NCBI RefSeq assembly: GCF_900166665.1
Contig: NZ_LT800494.1
Span: 1,265,002-1,321,764 of the forward strand
DNA from: Cytobacillus gottheilii
GTDB taxonomy: Bacteria > Bacillota > Bacilli > Bacillales > Cytobacillaceae
Length of the DNA stretch: 56,763 bases
Direction of reading: 5' to 3'
Shown here piece after piece: positions 47,462 to 55,305 of the stretch. The notes under the pieces are model-generated. The model did no database searches and was not told the origin of the DNA. It worked only from the letters and a program-made list of their open reading frames with translations. How positions within the stretch are numbered: position 1 is the stretch's first letter; each line of letters begins with the position of its first letter. The position numbers and the translations under genes were made by a program.

Positions 47462-48928
47462 TTGGAAAAGCTAATCATTAACAGCAGCACAAGGGAAAAA
47501 CGGTATATCCTGCTAAAAGAAAATAAAGTCGATAAACTTATCATTGAACAGCCGAAGTCGCAGGCTGCAGTAGGCAATATTTATCTTGGACTGACTGAAA
47601 AGGTTCTTCCGGGGTTAAATGCTGCCTTTATAGGTATTGGGCAGGAGAAAAGCGGCTTTCTCCATAAAGAGAAGCTTAGTTCTTATGTGAATGATGAACA
47701 GGAGAAGGCGGCAAAAGAAAGCCGTTCGATCTCAACATTTATTCACCAGGGAGAGAAAATGCTTGTTCAGATTGAAAAAGATGCAGACGGAACAAAGGGA
47801 CCGAGATTAACTGGACTTATCGAATTAGCCGGAGATCATCTTATCTATATGCCAGAAGGACGTTATGTGGCTATTTCAAAAAAAATAGATCAGCCAGCTG
47901 ACAGGCAGCGATTGAGAAGCTTCGGCATGAGAGAAAAAAACGAACGTGAGGGTCTAATCTTCCGAACATCCGCTTTGCTTCAGCCTGAATCTATACTCTT
48001 AGAGGAGCTTAAAAGGCTTAGAGAACAATATGAAGAAATTTCAGCAGCCGCTGCTTCTAAAAAAAAGCCTGGAGTTGTCTACGAAGAAAACCTCTTTTTA
48101 CAAAGCATGATAGAAGAAGTAAAAAAAATGAAGTCAGGCGATATTGTGGTGGATGATCTTTCCCTAAAGGATCTTCTTGTCCGCTATACCTCTTTACCTG
48201 TTACATATTACGCCGATAAGGAAAATATTTTTGCGGCTTATAGCATTGAAGGAGAAATTGAAAAAGCGATCAAACGAATTGTCTGGCTTAATCAGGGAAG
48301 CTATTTAATTTTTGATGAAGCTGAGGCACTTACCGTAATTGACGTGAATACCGGAAAGTTCTCAGGCAAACAAAGTCGCCAGGATACGGTGTACAAAACA
48401 AATGAGCTTGCTGCAAGGGAAGCGGCGAGGCAAATTCGGCTCCGTGATCTCGCTGGCATTATCCTAATTGACTTTATTGATATGGGAAATGAAAACGATA
48501 GAAAAGCAATCTTAAATGTGATGAAAGCAGAGCTCATGAAGGATGAGCGCCAAACTAAGCTAATTGGCTTCACTCCATTAGGAATTCTGCAGCTGACGAG
48601 AAAAAAGACGAAAAATTCTCTTCGCGAAACACTCACCTCTCCATGTGGTGTATGCCATGGAACAGGGCGTGTGTTCAGTGCGGAAAGTATTGCTTTTCGG
48701 TTAGAGCGCGAGCTATGGGAGTATCGAAGCAATGATCATGAAGCAGTGCTGATTGGACTTACCGAAGATGTGAAAGACATATTTACAGGAGAGAATGCTG
48801 CACACCAGTCACGATTAGAAGAGATGCTTGGATTAAAGATCGTGTTGGTGAACACTGAGGACAAAAGCCCTTCGTATGAGATTAAGAAATTTGGTGCATA
48901 TCGTGATTTAAAAAAGAATTTACATTGA
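47462..48928 (+). CDS. rng: RNase E/G family endoribonuclease
   Basis: Single-strand-specific endoribonuclease. An S1 RNA-binding domain lies near the N-terminus ('GNIYLGLTEKVLPGLNAAFI'), then a DNase-I-like catalytic part with 'VIDVNTGKF' and 'IILIDFIDM', and the zinc-link 'CGVCHGTG' near the C-terminus. The TTG at 47462 has GCGAGGA upstream and gives the family start MEKLIINSSTREKR; the frame extends back to 47423. It has 488 residues, the RNase G size. B. subtilis has no such gene, but several other Bacillus carry it here between spoIVFB and rplU. Confidence 0.9.
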   Translation: MEKLIINSSTREKRYILLKENKVDKLIIEQPKSQAAVGNIYLGLTEKVLPGLNAAFIGIGQEKSGFLHKEKLSSYVNDEQEKAAKESRSISTFIHQGEKMLVQIEKDADGTKGPRLTGLIELAGDHLIYMPEGRYVAISKKIDQPADRQRLRSFGMREKNEREGLIFRTSALLQPESILLEELKRLREQYEEISAAAASKKKPGVVYEENLFLQSMIEEVKKMKSGDIVVDDLSLKDLLVRYTSLPVTYYADKENIFAAYSIEGEIEKAIKRIVWLNQGSYLIFDEAEALTVIDVNTGKFSGKQSRQDTVYKTNELAAREAARQIRLRDLAGIILIDFIDMGNENDRKAILNVMKAELMKDERQTKLIGFTPLGILQLTRKKTKNSLRETLTSPCGVCHGTGRVFSAESIAFRLERELWEYRSNDHEAVLIGLTEDVKDIFTGENAAHQSRLEEMLGLKIVLVNTEDKSPSYEIKKFGAYRDLKKNLH

Positions 48929-48954
48929 CACATATCCCAATAATATGATAGTAT
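48925..48954 (+). promoter_or_regulatory. Sigma-A promoter of rplU operon
   Basis: A consensus TTGACA (48925-48930) and TAGTAT (48949-48954) with an 18-base spacer. The -35 overlaps the rng stop codon. Confidence 0.7.
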
Positions 48955-48960
48955 TTTCAT

Positions 48961-49070
48961 GTTATGTTTGTAGCGCACCTGTGCTACAACCGCACAGAAC
49001 AGGTGTTAAGAGGTAGCTACCCGCTTCCCACCTGAAGATGGCGAGTCTTAGTTTATGAGGAGGTGCATTT
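48961..49070 (+). promoter_or_regulatory. L21 leader RNA (ribosomal protein autoregulation)
   Basis: The structured 5' leader of rplU, corresponding in position and type to the L21 leader known in Bacillales. The hairpin GTAGC/GCTAC (48970-48987) overlaps an alternative pairing CACCTGT (48976-48982) with ACAGGTG (48999-49005). A further AGGTG/CACCT pairing reaches 49033. L21 is expected to bind and repress its own operon. Confidence 0.75.
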
Positions 49071-49379
49071 ATGTACGCGATTATTGAAACTGGCGGTAAG
49101 CAAGTACGTGTAGAAGAAGGTCAAGCAATCTACATCGAAAAACTTAACGGCGAAGCAGGCGAAACGGTAACTTTTGATAAGGTTCTTTTTGTAGGTGGAG
49201 ACAGTGTGAAAGTAGGAAGCCCGGTTGTTGAGGGTGCTACTGTAACGGCTAAAGTTGAAAAACAAGGCCGTGCGAAGAAAATCACTGTATTCAAATACAA
49301 AGCGAAAAAGAACTACCGCAAAAAGCAAGGTCATCGTCAGCCTTACACAAAAGTTGTTATTGAAAAGATCAACGCATAA
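49071..49379 (+). CDS. rplU: 50S ribosomal protein L21
   Basis: Ribosomal protein of the large subunit, 102 residues. It begins [18 protein letters not shown] and contains the conserved '[15 protein letters not shown]' rRNA-binding stretch. AGGAGGTG upstream is a strong ribosome binding site. It is the first gene of rplU-prp-rpmA. Confidence 0.98.
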   Translation: MYAIIETGGKQVRVEEGQAIYIEKLNGEAGETVTFDKVLFVGGDSVKVGSPVVEGATVTAKVEKQGRAKKITVFKYKAKKNYRKKQGHRQPYTKVVIEKINA

Positions 49380-49391
49380 GGCGATTCTGAC

Positions 49392-49724
49392 ATGATTGAT
49401 ATTACGATTACTCGTAATCAAACCGGTAATATTCAATCCTTTGCCATCAGCGGCCATGCCTTTTTTGCTGAAAGAGGTCAGGATATTGTGTGTGCAGGTG
49501 TTTCTGCTGTCTCGGTCGGCGCAATTAATGCGGTGCACGAGCTAACAGGTGTTACACCAGATATCACGCATGATCCGGATGGACTGCTTCATTGCACTCT
49601 TCCTGATGACCTGTCAGGAGATGTACTTGATAAAGTTCAGCTTTTGCTACAAGGAATGGTTGTCTCTTTGCAGAGTATTGAAGAAACTTACGGACAGAAT
49701 ATAAGAATTACCTTCAAAAAATAG
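49392..49724 (+). CDS. prp: Ribosomal-processing cysteine protease Prp
   Basis: Cysteine protease (B. subtilis YsxB) that removes the N-terminal extension of L27. The catalytic His is in 'ISGHAFF' and the Cys in 'QDIVCAGVSA'. It has 110 residues. It sits between rplU and rpmA, the usual order in Firmicutes, and the L27 encoded next has a matching cleavage site. Confidence 0.95.
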   Translation: MIDITITRNQTGNIQSFAISGHAFFAERGQDIVCAGVSAVSVGAINAVHELTGVTPDITHDPDGLLHCTLPDDLSGDVLDKVQLLLQGMVVSLQSIEETYGQNIRITFKK

Positions 49725-49736
49725 GAGGTGGAATAA

Positions 49737-50030
49737 ATGCTATTAAAATTAGATCTTCAGTTGTTCGCTTCTAAAAAAGGAGTAGGTTCTACTAAGAACG
49801 GCCGTGATTCAATCTCTAAGCGCCTTGGTGCTAAGCGTGCGGACGGTCAATTCGTAACTGGCGGCTCTATTCTTTACCGTCAGCGCGGCACAAAGATTTA
49901 CCCAGGTGTAAACGTGGGTAAAGGTGGAGATGACACGCTTTTCGCGAAAGTGGACGGTGTTGTTAAATTCGAGCGTCTTGGACGTGACCGCAAGCAAGTG
50001 AGCGTATATCCACAAGCACAAGAAGCATAA
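49737..50030 (+). CDS. rpmA: 50S ribosomal protein L27
   Basis: Large-subunit protein near the peptidyl transferase centre, 97 residues. It carries the Firmicute N-terminal extension [11 protein letters not shown], cut by Prp before SKKG; the mature protein starts with the conserved glycine/lysine-rich tail. AGGAGGTG precedes the start. Confidence 0.97.
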   Translation: MLLKLDLQLFASKKGVGSTKNGRDSISKRLGAKRADGQFVTGGSILYRQRGTKIYPGVNVGKGGDDTLFAKVDGVVKFERLGRDRKQVSVYPQAQEA

Positions 50031-50038
50031 GCGATTAG

Positions 50039-50075
50039 GAAAACTCTAACCTTTATGGTTAGAGTTTTCGTTTTA
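50039..50075 (+). terminator. Terminator of the rplU operon
   Basis: AAAACTCTAACC and GGTTAGAGTTTT form a perfect 12-bp stem around TTTAT, followed by CGTTTT. The rest of 50076-50361 contains nothing convincing. Confidence 0.9.
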
Positions 50076-50361
50076 TATAGACCTTAATTACCTTATTGTA
50101 TTTTCAGAAAGAGCGAATGCTAAAGAAATGCGAGGCATCCGCTCATTCAAAAAGAAAATGTAAGTGCAGGTTTGTCTTTGTCTTTCAGAATGGCCATTGT
50201 CCATTTCCTTTATCGCCTGAACGCAAAGATATATGGATAAAATTCATAAAGATGTACTTTATAGTCATGTTATTTTGCTCAAATTAGATTACGACCAGAT
50301 ACTTTTTTGATATACTTACTAAAAGGGATGATATTGTAACTACTTAGTATAGGAGTATCTT

Positions 50362-50922
50362 ATGGATAAAGAATGGGATATGATTGAAGTGCTTCGCCAT
50401 GCTCGTCATGACTGGCTTAATAAACTTCAATTAATCAAAGGAAATCTGGCACTGGATAAAATAGAACGGGCAAAAGAAATTATTGATGAAATTGTGTTGG
50501 AATCGCAGCAAGAGGCGAAGCTTTCAAATCTAAAAATTCCTCTATTTGCATCATTGCTCCTCACCTATAATTGGGAAAATCACTTTTTTCAGCTCGAATA
50601 TGATGTGCTGGAGGTTGATGGAAGCAGCTGTATTAAACAGCTGGATGACAAAGCGCTGGCACAATGGACAAGCGAATTTTTTGAATGTCTCAATGCATCT
50701 GTAAAACCCTATTATGAAAATCACCTATCCGTTTCAATAGAGCCCCAAAACGAAGCAGCGCGATTCTTTTTTGATTTTAGCGGGATGATTGTCGATAAAA
50801 GCATGTTAAATGAATTTTTTACGAACAATCCCAGCTTTTTAATCGTACATCTTCATGAATTTTCAGATATGGAGCTTGGATTGGAAGTTTTCGTGCCTTT
50901 TCGCATCGAAAATAAAAAGTAG
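50362..50922 (+). CDS. spo0B: Sporulation initiation phosphotransferase Spo0B
   Basis: Passes phosphate from Spo0F to Spo0A in the sporulation phosphorelay. The phosphorylated histidine is His16 in 'RHARHDWLNKLQLIKGNL', corresponding to His30 of the longer B. subtilis protein. A degenerate ATPase-like domain follows. It has 186 residues, near normal. It lies 103 bases before obg, as in B. subtilis, where the two are co-transcribed. Confidence 0.93.
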   Translation: MDKEWDMIEVLRHARHDWLNKLQLIKGNLALDKIERAKEIIDEIVLESQQEAKLSNLKIPLFASLLLTYNWENHFFQLEYDVLEVDGSSCIKQLDDKALAQWTSEFFECLNASVKPYYENHLSVSIEPQNEAARFFFDFSGMIVDKSMLNEFFTNNPSFLIVHLHEFSDMELGLEVFVPFRIENKK

Positions 50923-51025
50923 TGATTCTCGTCGAATAGCATTTCATCAAACATGCACAAGCTAAGGCTATAAAGAGCTGGCATATTAGAAGCAGAGTTT
51001 CTGCATGACGGGAGGAAATTAAACA

Positions 51026-52318
51026 ATGTTTGTTGATCAGGTTAAAATATATGTAAAAGGCGGAGATGGCGGCAACGGAATGGTTGCATTCCGCCGTGAG
51101 AAGTATGTACCAAAGGGAGGTCCCGCTGGCGGTGATGGCGGAAAAGGCGCAGATGTTATTTTTGAAGTAGAAGAAGGCTTGCGTACTTTAATGGATTTCC
51201 GCTACCAAAGACACTTTAAAGCAACACGCGGTGAGCACGGGATGTCTAAAAACCAGCATGGCCGCGGCGCAAAAGATATGATTGTAAAGGTTCCGCCTGG
51301 TACGGTGGTGTCGGACGCTGAAACAAGTGAAGTCATTGCTGACTTGACTGAGCATGGTCAAAGAGCGGTTATTGCCAAAGGCGGCAGAGGCGGCAGAGGA
51401 AACTCACGATTTGCTACTCCAGCCAACCCGGCTCCTGAACTTTCAGAGCACGGAGAGCCAGGGCAAGAACGTGATGTTATTCTTGAACTGAAGCTATTGG
51501 CAGATGTAGGCTTAGTTGGATTTCCAAGTGTAGGAAAATCAACATTGCTTTCGGTTGTTTCATCGGCTCGTCCAAAAATTGCTGAATATCATTTCACAAC
51601 GATTGCGCCTAACTTAGGGATGGTCGAAACAGAAGATAGCAGAAGTTTTGTTATGGCTGACCTTCCAGGCTTAATTGAAGGAGCTCATGAAGGAGTCGGT
51701 CTCGGACACCAATTTCTGCGTCATATCGAGAGAACAAGGGTTATTGTTCATGTCATTGATATGGCTGCAACAGAAGGCAGAGATCCATACGAAGATTATG
51801 TGACAATCAACAAGGAATTAAAAGAATATAACCTGCGTTTAACCGAAAGACCGCAAATTATTGTAGCGAACAAAATGGACATGCCTGAAGCTGAAGAAAA
51901 TCTGCAGGTATTTAAAGAAAAGCTGCAAGAAGATTATCCGATTTTTCCAATTTCTGCAGTAACACGCAAAGGCCTTCGTGATTTGCTGTTTGCGGTTGCT
52001 GATAAAATTGAGCAAACACCTGAATTCCCAATTATGGAAGAACAGGAAGAAGAGAATGGCGTCCATCGCGTCCTTTACAAGCATGAAGCACAGCAAACTG
52101 AGTTTGTGATTACCCGTGATTCTGCTGGTGCCTTCATCTTAGAAGGAGATGCTGTTGTCAAACTCTTCAAGATGACCGATTTCAGCCGTGAGGAGTCTGT
52201 ACGCCGTTTTGCTCGTCAGCTTCGCGGAATGGGCATTGATGATGCGCTGCGTGAAAAAGGTGCAAAAGACGGAGATACCGTTAAGCTCATGGAATTTGAA
52301 TTTGATTTTGTTGACTAG
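51026..52318 (+). CDS. obg: Obg family GTPase
   Basis: Essential GTPase acting in 50S ribosome assembly and stress/sporulation control. A glycine-rich Obg fold is at 1-158, and the G domain has 'GFPSVGKST' (G1), 'DLPGLIEGA' (G3) and 'NKMD' (G4). A C-terminal OCT domain ends at about 428. It has 430 residues. GGGAGG before ATG supports the start. Confidence 0.97.
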   Translation: MFVDQVKIYVKGGDGGNGMVAFRREKYVPKGGPAGGDGGKGADVIFEVEEGLRTLMDFRYQRHFKATRGEHGMSKNQHGRGAKDMIVKVPPGTVVSDAETSEVIADLTEHGQRAVIAKGGRGGRGNSRFATPANPAPELSEHGEPGQERDVILELKLLADVGLVGFPSVGKSTLLSVVSSARPKIAEYHFTTIAPNLGMVETEDSRSFVMADLPGLIEGAHEGVGLGHQFLRHIERTRVIVHVIDMAATEGRDPYEDYVTINKELKEYNLRLTERPQIIVANKMDMPEAEENLQVFKEKLQEDYPIFPISAVTRKGLRDLLFAVADKIEQTPEFPIMEEQEEENGVHRVLYKHEAQQTEFVITRDSAGAFILEGDAVVKLFKMTDFSREESVRRFARQLRGMGIDDALREKGAKDGDTVKLMEFEFDFVD

Positions 52319-52346
52319 CCTTTTCTGAATGTGACGAGGTGTAAAG

Positions 52347-52802
52347 ATGAAACAAGATAAGTCTGATAAAAAGTTCTTTTTAATAAGAGAAGATGTGCTG
52401 CCTGAAGCGATGAAAAAAACGTTAGAGGCAAAGGAAATGATTGAAAGAGGAAAAGCGGAGTCTGTTTGGGAAGCTGTTCAAAAGGTGGACTTAAGCAGAA
52501 GTGCTTTTTACAAGTACCGCGATACCGTTTTTCCTTTCCATACGGTCGTAAAAGAGCGAATCATCACTTTGTTTTTCCATCTGGAAGACCGTTCAGGCAC
52601 ACTATCGCATTTGCTGAGTGTCGTGGCTTCTTCCGGCTGTAATGTGCTAACGATCCATCAGACGATTCCCTTGTTAGGAAGAGCAAATGTAACTTTATCA
52701 TTAAATGTGGCTGAGTTGGCTACTGAGATTGATGAACTGCTGACAAATTTAAGAAGGCTCGAGTTTGTTGACAAAGTGGAGGTACTCAGTTCAGGTGCGT
52801 GA
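52347..52802 (+). CDS. pheB: ACT-domain protein PheB
   Basis: A 151-residue protein with an N-terminal helical segment and a C-terminal ACT domain ('[20 protein letters not shown]', about 72-145), which usually binds amino acids. In B. subtilis it is the small gene between obg and pheA. The role is not settled; the location suggests aromatic amino-acid regulation. Confidence 0.92.
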   Translation: MKQDKSDKKFFLIREDVLPEAMKKTLEAKEMIERGKAESVWEAVQKVDLSRSAFYKYRDTVFPFHTVVKERIITLFFHLEDRSGTLSHLLSVVASSGCNVLTIHQTIPLLGRANVTLSLNVAELATEIDELLTNLRRLEFVDKVEVLSSGA

Positions 52803-52890
52803 AGATGCGCGCCTGCCGAGTGCCTGTTTTTTTACATACAGGTTCAAGAAAATACATAGATCATGTTTTTAGAAGTGAGGAGAGGTTTTC

Positions 52891-53751
52891 ATGAAGATCG
52901 GCTTTTTAGGACCACAAGCAACATTTACCGATATTGCGGTAAGAGGTTTGTTTCCATACGGAACAAGAATTCCTCTTCAAACCATACCCGACTGCTTTGA
53001 TGTTTTAAATGAAGGAGAAGTTGACCTGGCTGTGATTCCGATTGAGAATGCATTAGAAGGATCAGTTAATATAACACTCGATTATTTAATTCATGAAGCA
53101 AAGAAACCAATCATCGGAGAAATCACAGCGCCAATTCGGCAGCATTTAATGATTCATCCTCTTCATCAGGACAAATGGGATGAAATAACGGCTGTCTATA
53201 GTCACTCACATGCGATTGCACAGTGTCATAAATTTTTACACTCCCAGTTAAAAGGGATTCCGACAGTAAATACAACTTCTACTGCTGCAGCAGCGTCCTA
53301 TGTTAAAGATCATCCTGAGCTTAAGGTTGCTGCGATTGCAAATGAACTGGCGGCAGAAGTATATGGATTAGCCATCGCCAAATCAGATATTCATGATTTT
53401 GATTACAACCATACGCGTTTTATTGTTGTATCTAAAGAGGAACAAGAACTCAATATCGATACGCCACTCTTTAAAGGCTATAAAACAACCATCATGGTTA
53501 CTCTGCCTTTAGACCGTGCTGGTGCGCTCCATCAAGTTTTATCAGCGTTTGCCTGGAGAAATCTGAATTTATCCAAAATTGAATCGAGGCCGATGAAAAC
53601 GGGACTTGGCAACTATTTCTTTATCATTGATGTGGATATGCAGAAAGATGATGTATTAATTCCAGGTGTAACAGCAGAGTTAGAAGCACTTGGCTGTAAA
53701 GTGAATATATTGGGGAGTTATCCTTACTATAGTTTAGAGAAAAGTAATTAA
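52891..53751 (+). CDS. pheA: Prephenate dehydratase
   Basis: Converts prephenate to phenylpyruvate in phenylalanine synthesis. The catalytic domain (about 1-180) includes 'GFLGPQATFTDIAV' and 'HTRFIVVSKEE' with the conserved TRF motif. The C-terminal ACT domain (about 200-280) has 'GALHQVLSAFAWRNLNLSKIESRP', the ESRP phenylalanine-feedback site. It has 286 residues; there is no fused chorismate mutase. GAGGAGAGG precedes ATG 52891. Confidence 0.97.
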   Translation: MKIGFLGPQATFTDIAVRGLFPYGTRIPLQTIPDCFDVLNEGEVDLAVIPIENALEGSVNITLDYLIHEAKKPIIGEITAPIRQHLMIHPLHQDKWDEITAVYSHSHAIAQCHKFLHSQLKGIPTVNTTSTAAAASYVKDHPELKVAAIANELAAEVYGLAIAKSDIHDFDYNHTRFIVVSKEEQELNIDTPLFKGYKTTIMVTLPLDRAGALHQVLSAFAWRNLNLSKIESRPMKTGLGNYFFIIDVDMQKDDVLIPGVTAELEALGCKVNILGSYPYYSLEKSN

Positions 53752-53771
53752 AAGTTATTTGAAAATGGAGG

Positions 53772-53797
53772 GGCTGTTCCAAAGGAGCAGTCTTTTC
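53772..53797 (+). terminator. Terminator after pheA
   Basis: GGCTGTTCC (53772-53780) pairs with GGAGCAGTC (53784-53792), with two G-U pairs, followed by TTTT. Confidence 0.65.
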
Positions 53798-53914
53798 GCT
53801 TTGGAAAAATAAAAGGAAATTGTGCTTTGGCGAAGTGTTGGCGAGTAAAGGGTGAGTAGATTCTTTTTGTGACGCTGGGAAGATAGACATGAATACTACG
53901 CTGGAAAAAAGACA

Positions 53915-54290
53915 ATGGGTAGAATAGAGGGGAGTGAAGTGCCCTTCCCATCGCGAAAAGAGAGTTGGTGGGGGCTAATGGGGAGGCAGAGTTCCCGTCA
54001 CGTCGCAAAAAGAGAGCCGGCGGGCACTAAGAGGGTACCAAAGTGCCCGCCAAGCCGTGAAAAGAGAGCTGACGGGAACTAAAGTGGTACCAAAGTGCCC
54101 GCCAGGCCGTGAAAAGAGAGCTGACGGGAACTAAGAGGGAAACAAAGTCCCCGCCATGCCGCAAAAAGGGAGTTGGCGGGGACTAAGAGGGAAGTAAAGT
54201 GCCCGCCCCGCCGCAAAAAGAGAGCTGAAGGGAACTAAGGTGGTACCAAAGAGCCCGCCACGCCTCAAAAAAGAGCCGCCCCCCAGCAAA
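53915..54290. repeat. 52-bp tandem repeat array 2
   Basis: The anchor AAAAGAGAG (or a close variant) recurs with its first G at 53960, 54012, 54065, 54117, 54169, 54221 and 54273: steps of 52, once 53. About six full units and partial ends are present. Each unit has an AAAAGAGAG core flanked by G+C-rich arms of type GGCGGG-ACT and AGT-CCCGCC that can pair. Open frames through it are artefacts of the repeat. It lies between the pheA and niaR terminators, where two genes converge. The rest of 53798-54390 has no gene. Confidence 0.88.
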
Positions 54291-54390
54291 AGAGCCGCCA
54301 TCAATCACCCACACCCCAAAAAATAAAGTTGACGGAAAGAAATAGATACTAACCTACCCGCAGCAAGTGATCTTCCTCTCACCAACAACT

Positions 54391-54421
54391 AAAAAGAGGT
54401 AAGGATTAAATCCCTACCTCT
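54391..54421 (-). terminator. Terminator of niaR (minus strand)
   Basis: On the minus strand AGAGGTAGGGAT and ATCCTTACCTCT pair with one mismatch around a TTA loop and are followed by TTTTT. Confidence 0.8.
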
Positions 54422-54435
54422 CCAATCGCTCGTAA

Positions 54436-54969
54436 CTATTCCACCAAAAATCCCGCTTCTCTTAACGCATCAACCGCCTCATCTAAATTTTTTTCTGAGG
54501 GAGCTGAAATGGTATGGATATGGTAGCCATCGGTCAGCTCTGATAAGAAGGATGCTTGTGTGGTTTTAATTTTTTTTATGAATTGATTTACTTCTTTTCT
54601 GCTTGAAACCATAATGGAGGCAGTTAAGTCTCCGTAAACAGGATGTTCAATTTTAACATCTTTCACTGTTACCCCATAATCCACAAATAGGTGCAATTCT
54701 TCTTCGGCGCGCTCGGGTGTGTGACAGCAGGCAATAGTCCGTTCAGCAACGGGAGAAGGAGCGTTGTTCGCTAAATACATATAACCTTGACTTGTGGCAA
54801 TGATTGGCTCGCCTCGTGCTTTTAATAAGGTAATGTCTCCGACAATTACTTGCCTGCTTACATTTGTTTTTGTGGCCAGCTCTCCGCCCGTAATCGGCTG
54901 ACCTCCGCTTTGTAATAATTTAAGCAGCAAGGAGCGTCTCTCTTCACCAAGTATTTTCTTTTCACTCAA
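54436..54969 (-). CDS. niaR: NiaR (YrxA) nicotinate-responsive transcriptional repressor
   Basis: Repressor of NAD synthesis and niacin transport genes. An N-terminal winged helix-turn-helix (HTH_11, about 5-60: 'GGELATKTNVSRQVIVGDI') and a C-terminal 3H domain with conserved histidines ('EHPVYGDL', 'DGYHIHTI') that bind nicotinate are present. The TTG at 54969 lies 8 bases after GGGGGG and gives the family start; the frame runs back to 55005. It has 177 residues. In B. subtilis nifS and nadBCA adjoin this gene; here safA follows directly on the other strand. Confidence 0.92.
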   Translation of the reverse strand: MSEKKILGEERRSLLLKLLQSGGQPITGGELATKTNVSRQVIVGDITLLKARGEPIIATSQGYMYLANNAPSPVAERTIACCHTPERAEEELHLFVDYGVTVKDVKIEHPVYGDLTASIMVSSRKEVNQFIKKIKTTQASFLSELTDGYHIHTISAPSEKNLDEAVDALREAGFLVE

Positions 54970-55147
54970 AATAAGTTCCCCCCAAACGCTCACATATTGT
55001 CCCATTTTACCATAAATTCTAGCTGAATTTAAATGGATGTAGATCAGTCCGCTGCAAGAGAAATAGATGTTTTTTCAGATTAAATCATATTTTCATAAAA
55101 AAAATCATAAGTTTTTGTGTAGATTGTTAGCAATTTGCCCAATCCTT

Positions 55148-55156
55148 CATACACTA
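55148..55156 (+). promoter_or_regulatory. Possible sporulation -10 element upstream of safA
   Basis: CATACACTA fits both the sigma-K -10 (CATA-N3-TA) and the sigma-E -10 pattern. A matching -35 is not clear. It is about 150 bases before safA, which in B. subtilis is under sigma-E and sigma-K control. The rest of the 336-base gap 54970-55305 shows only A+T-rich sequence expected to hold the niaR promoter. Confidence 0.3.
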
Positions 55157-55305
55157 TATGGACTATCGCAGATATTCAGTTTTTAAACTGCTTGCCCACA
55201 GCTGCAGGGAAAAACTGAAAGCCCGATTTGATCAACAATCCGCGTCCCCGTTACAATCAGCGAAGCGGTTCGTGGTATGACTTTACACATAGGAGGGAAA
55301 TCAGA

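Noticed and set aside
50096..50287. A 63-codon frame after rpmA
   Set aside because: It has no good ribosome binding site, an odd composition (Cys, Lys, Phe-rich) and starts in the tail of a terminator region.
53624..54008. Minus-strand open frames over the pheA end and array 2
   Set aside because: They have no ribosome binding site or family match, and they overlap pheA and its terminator.
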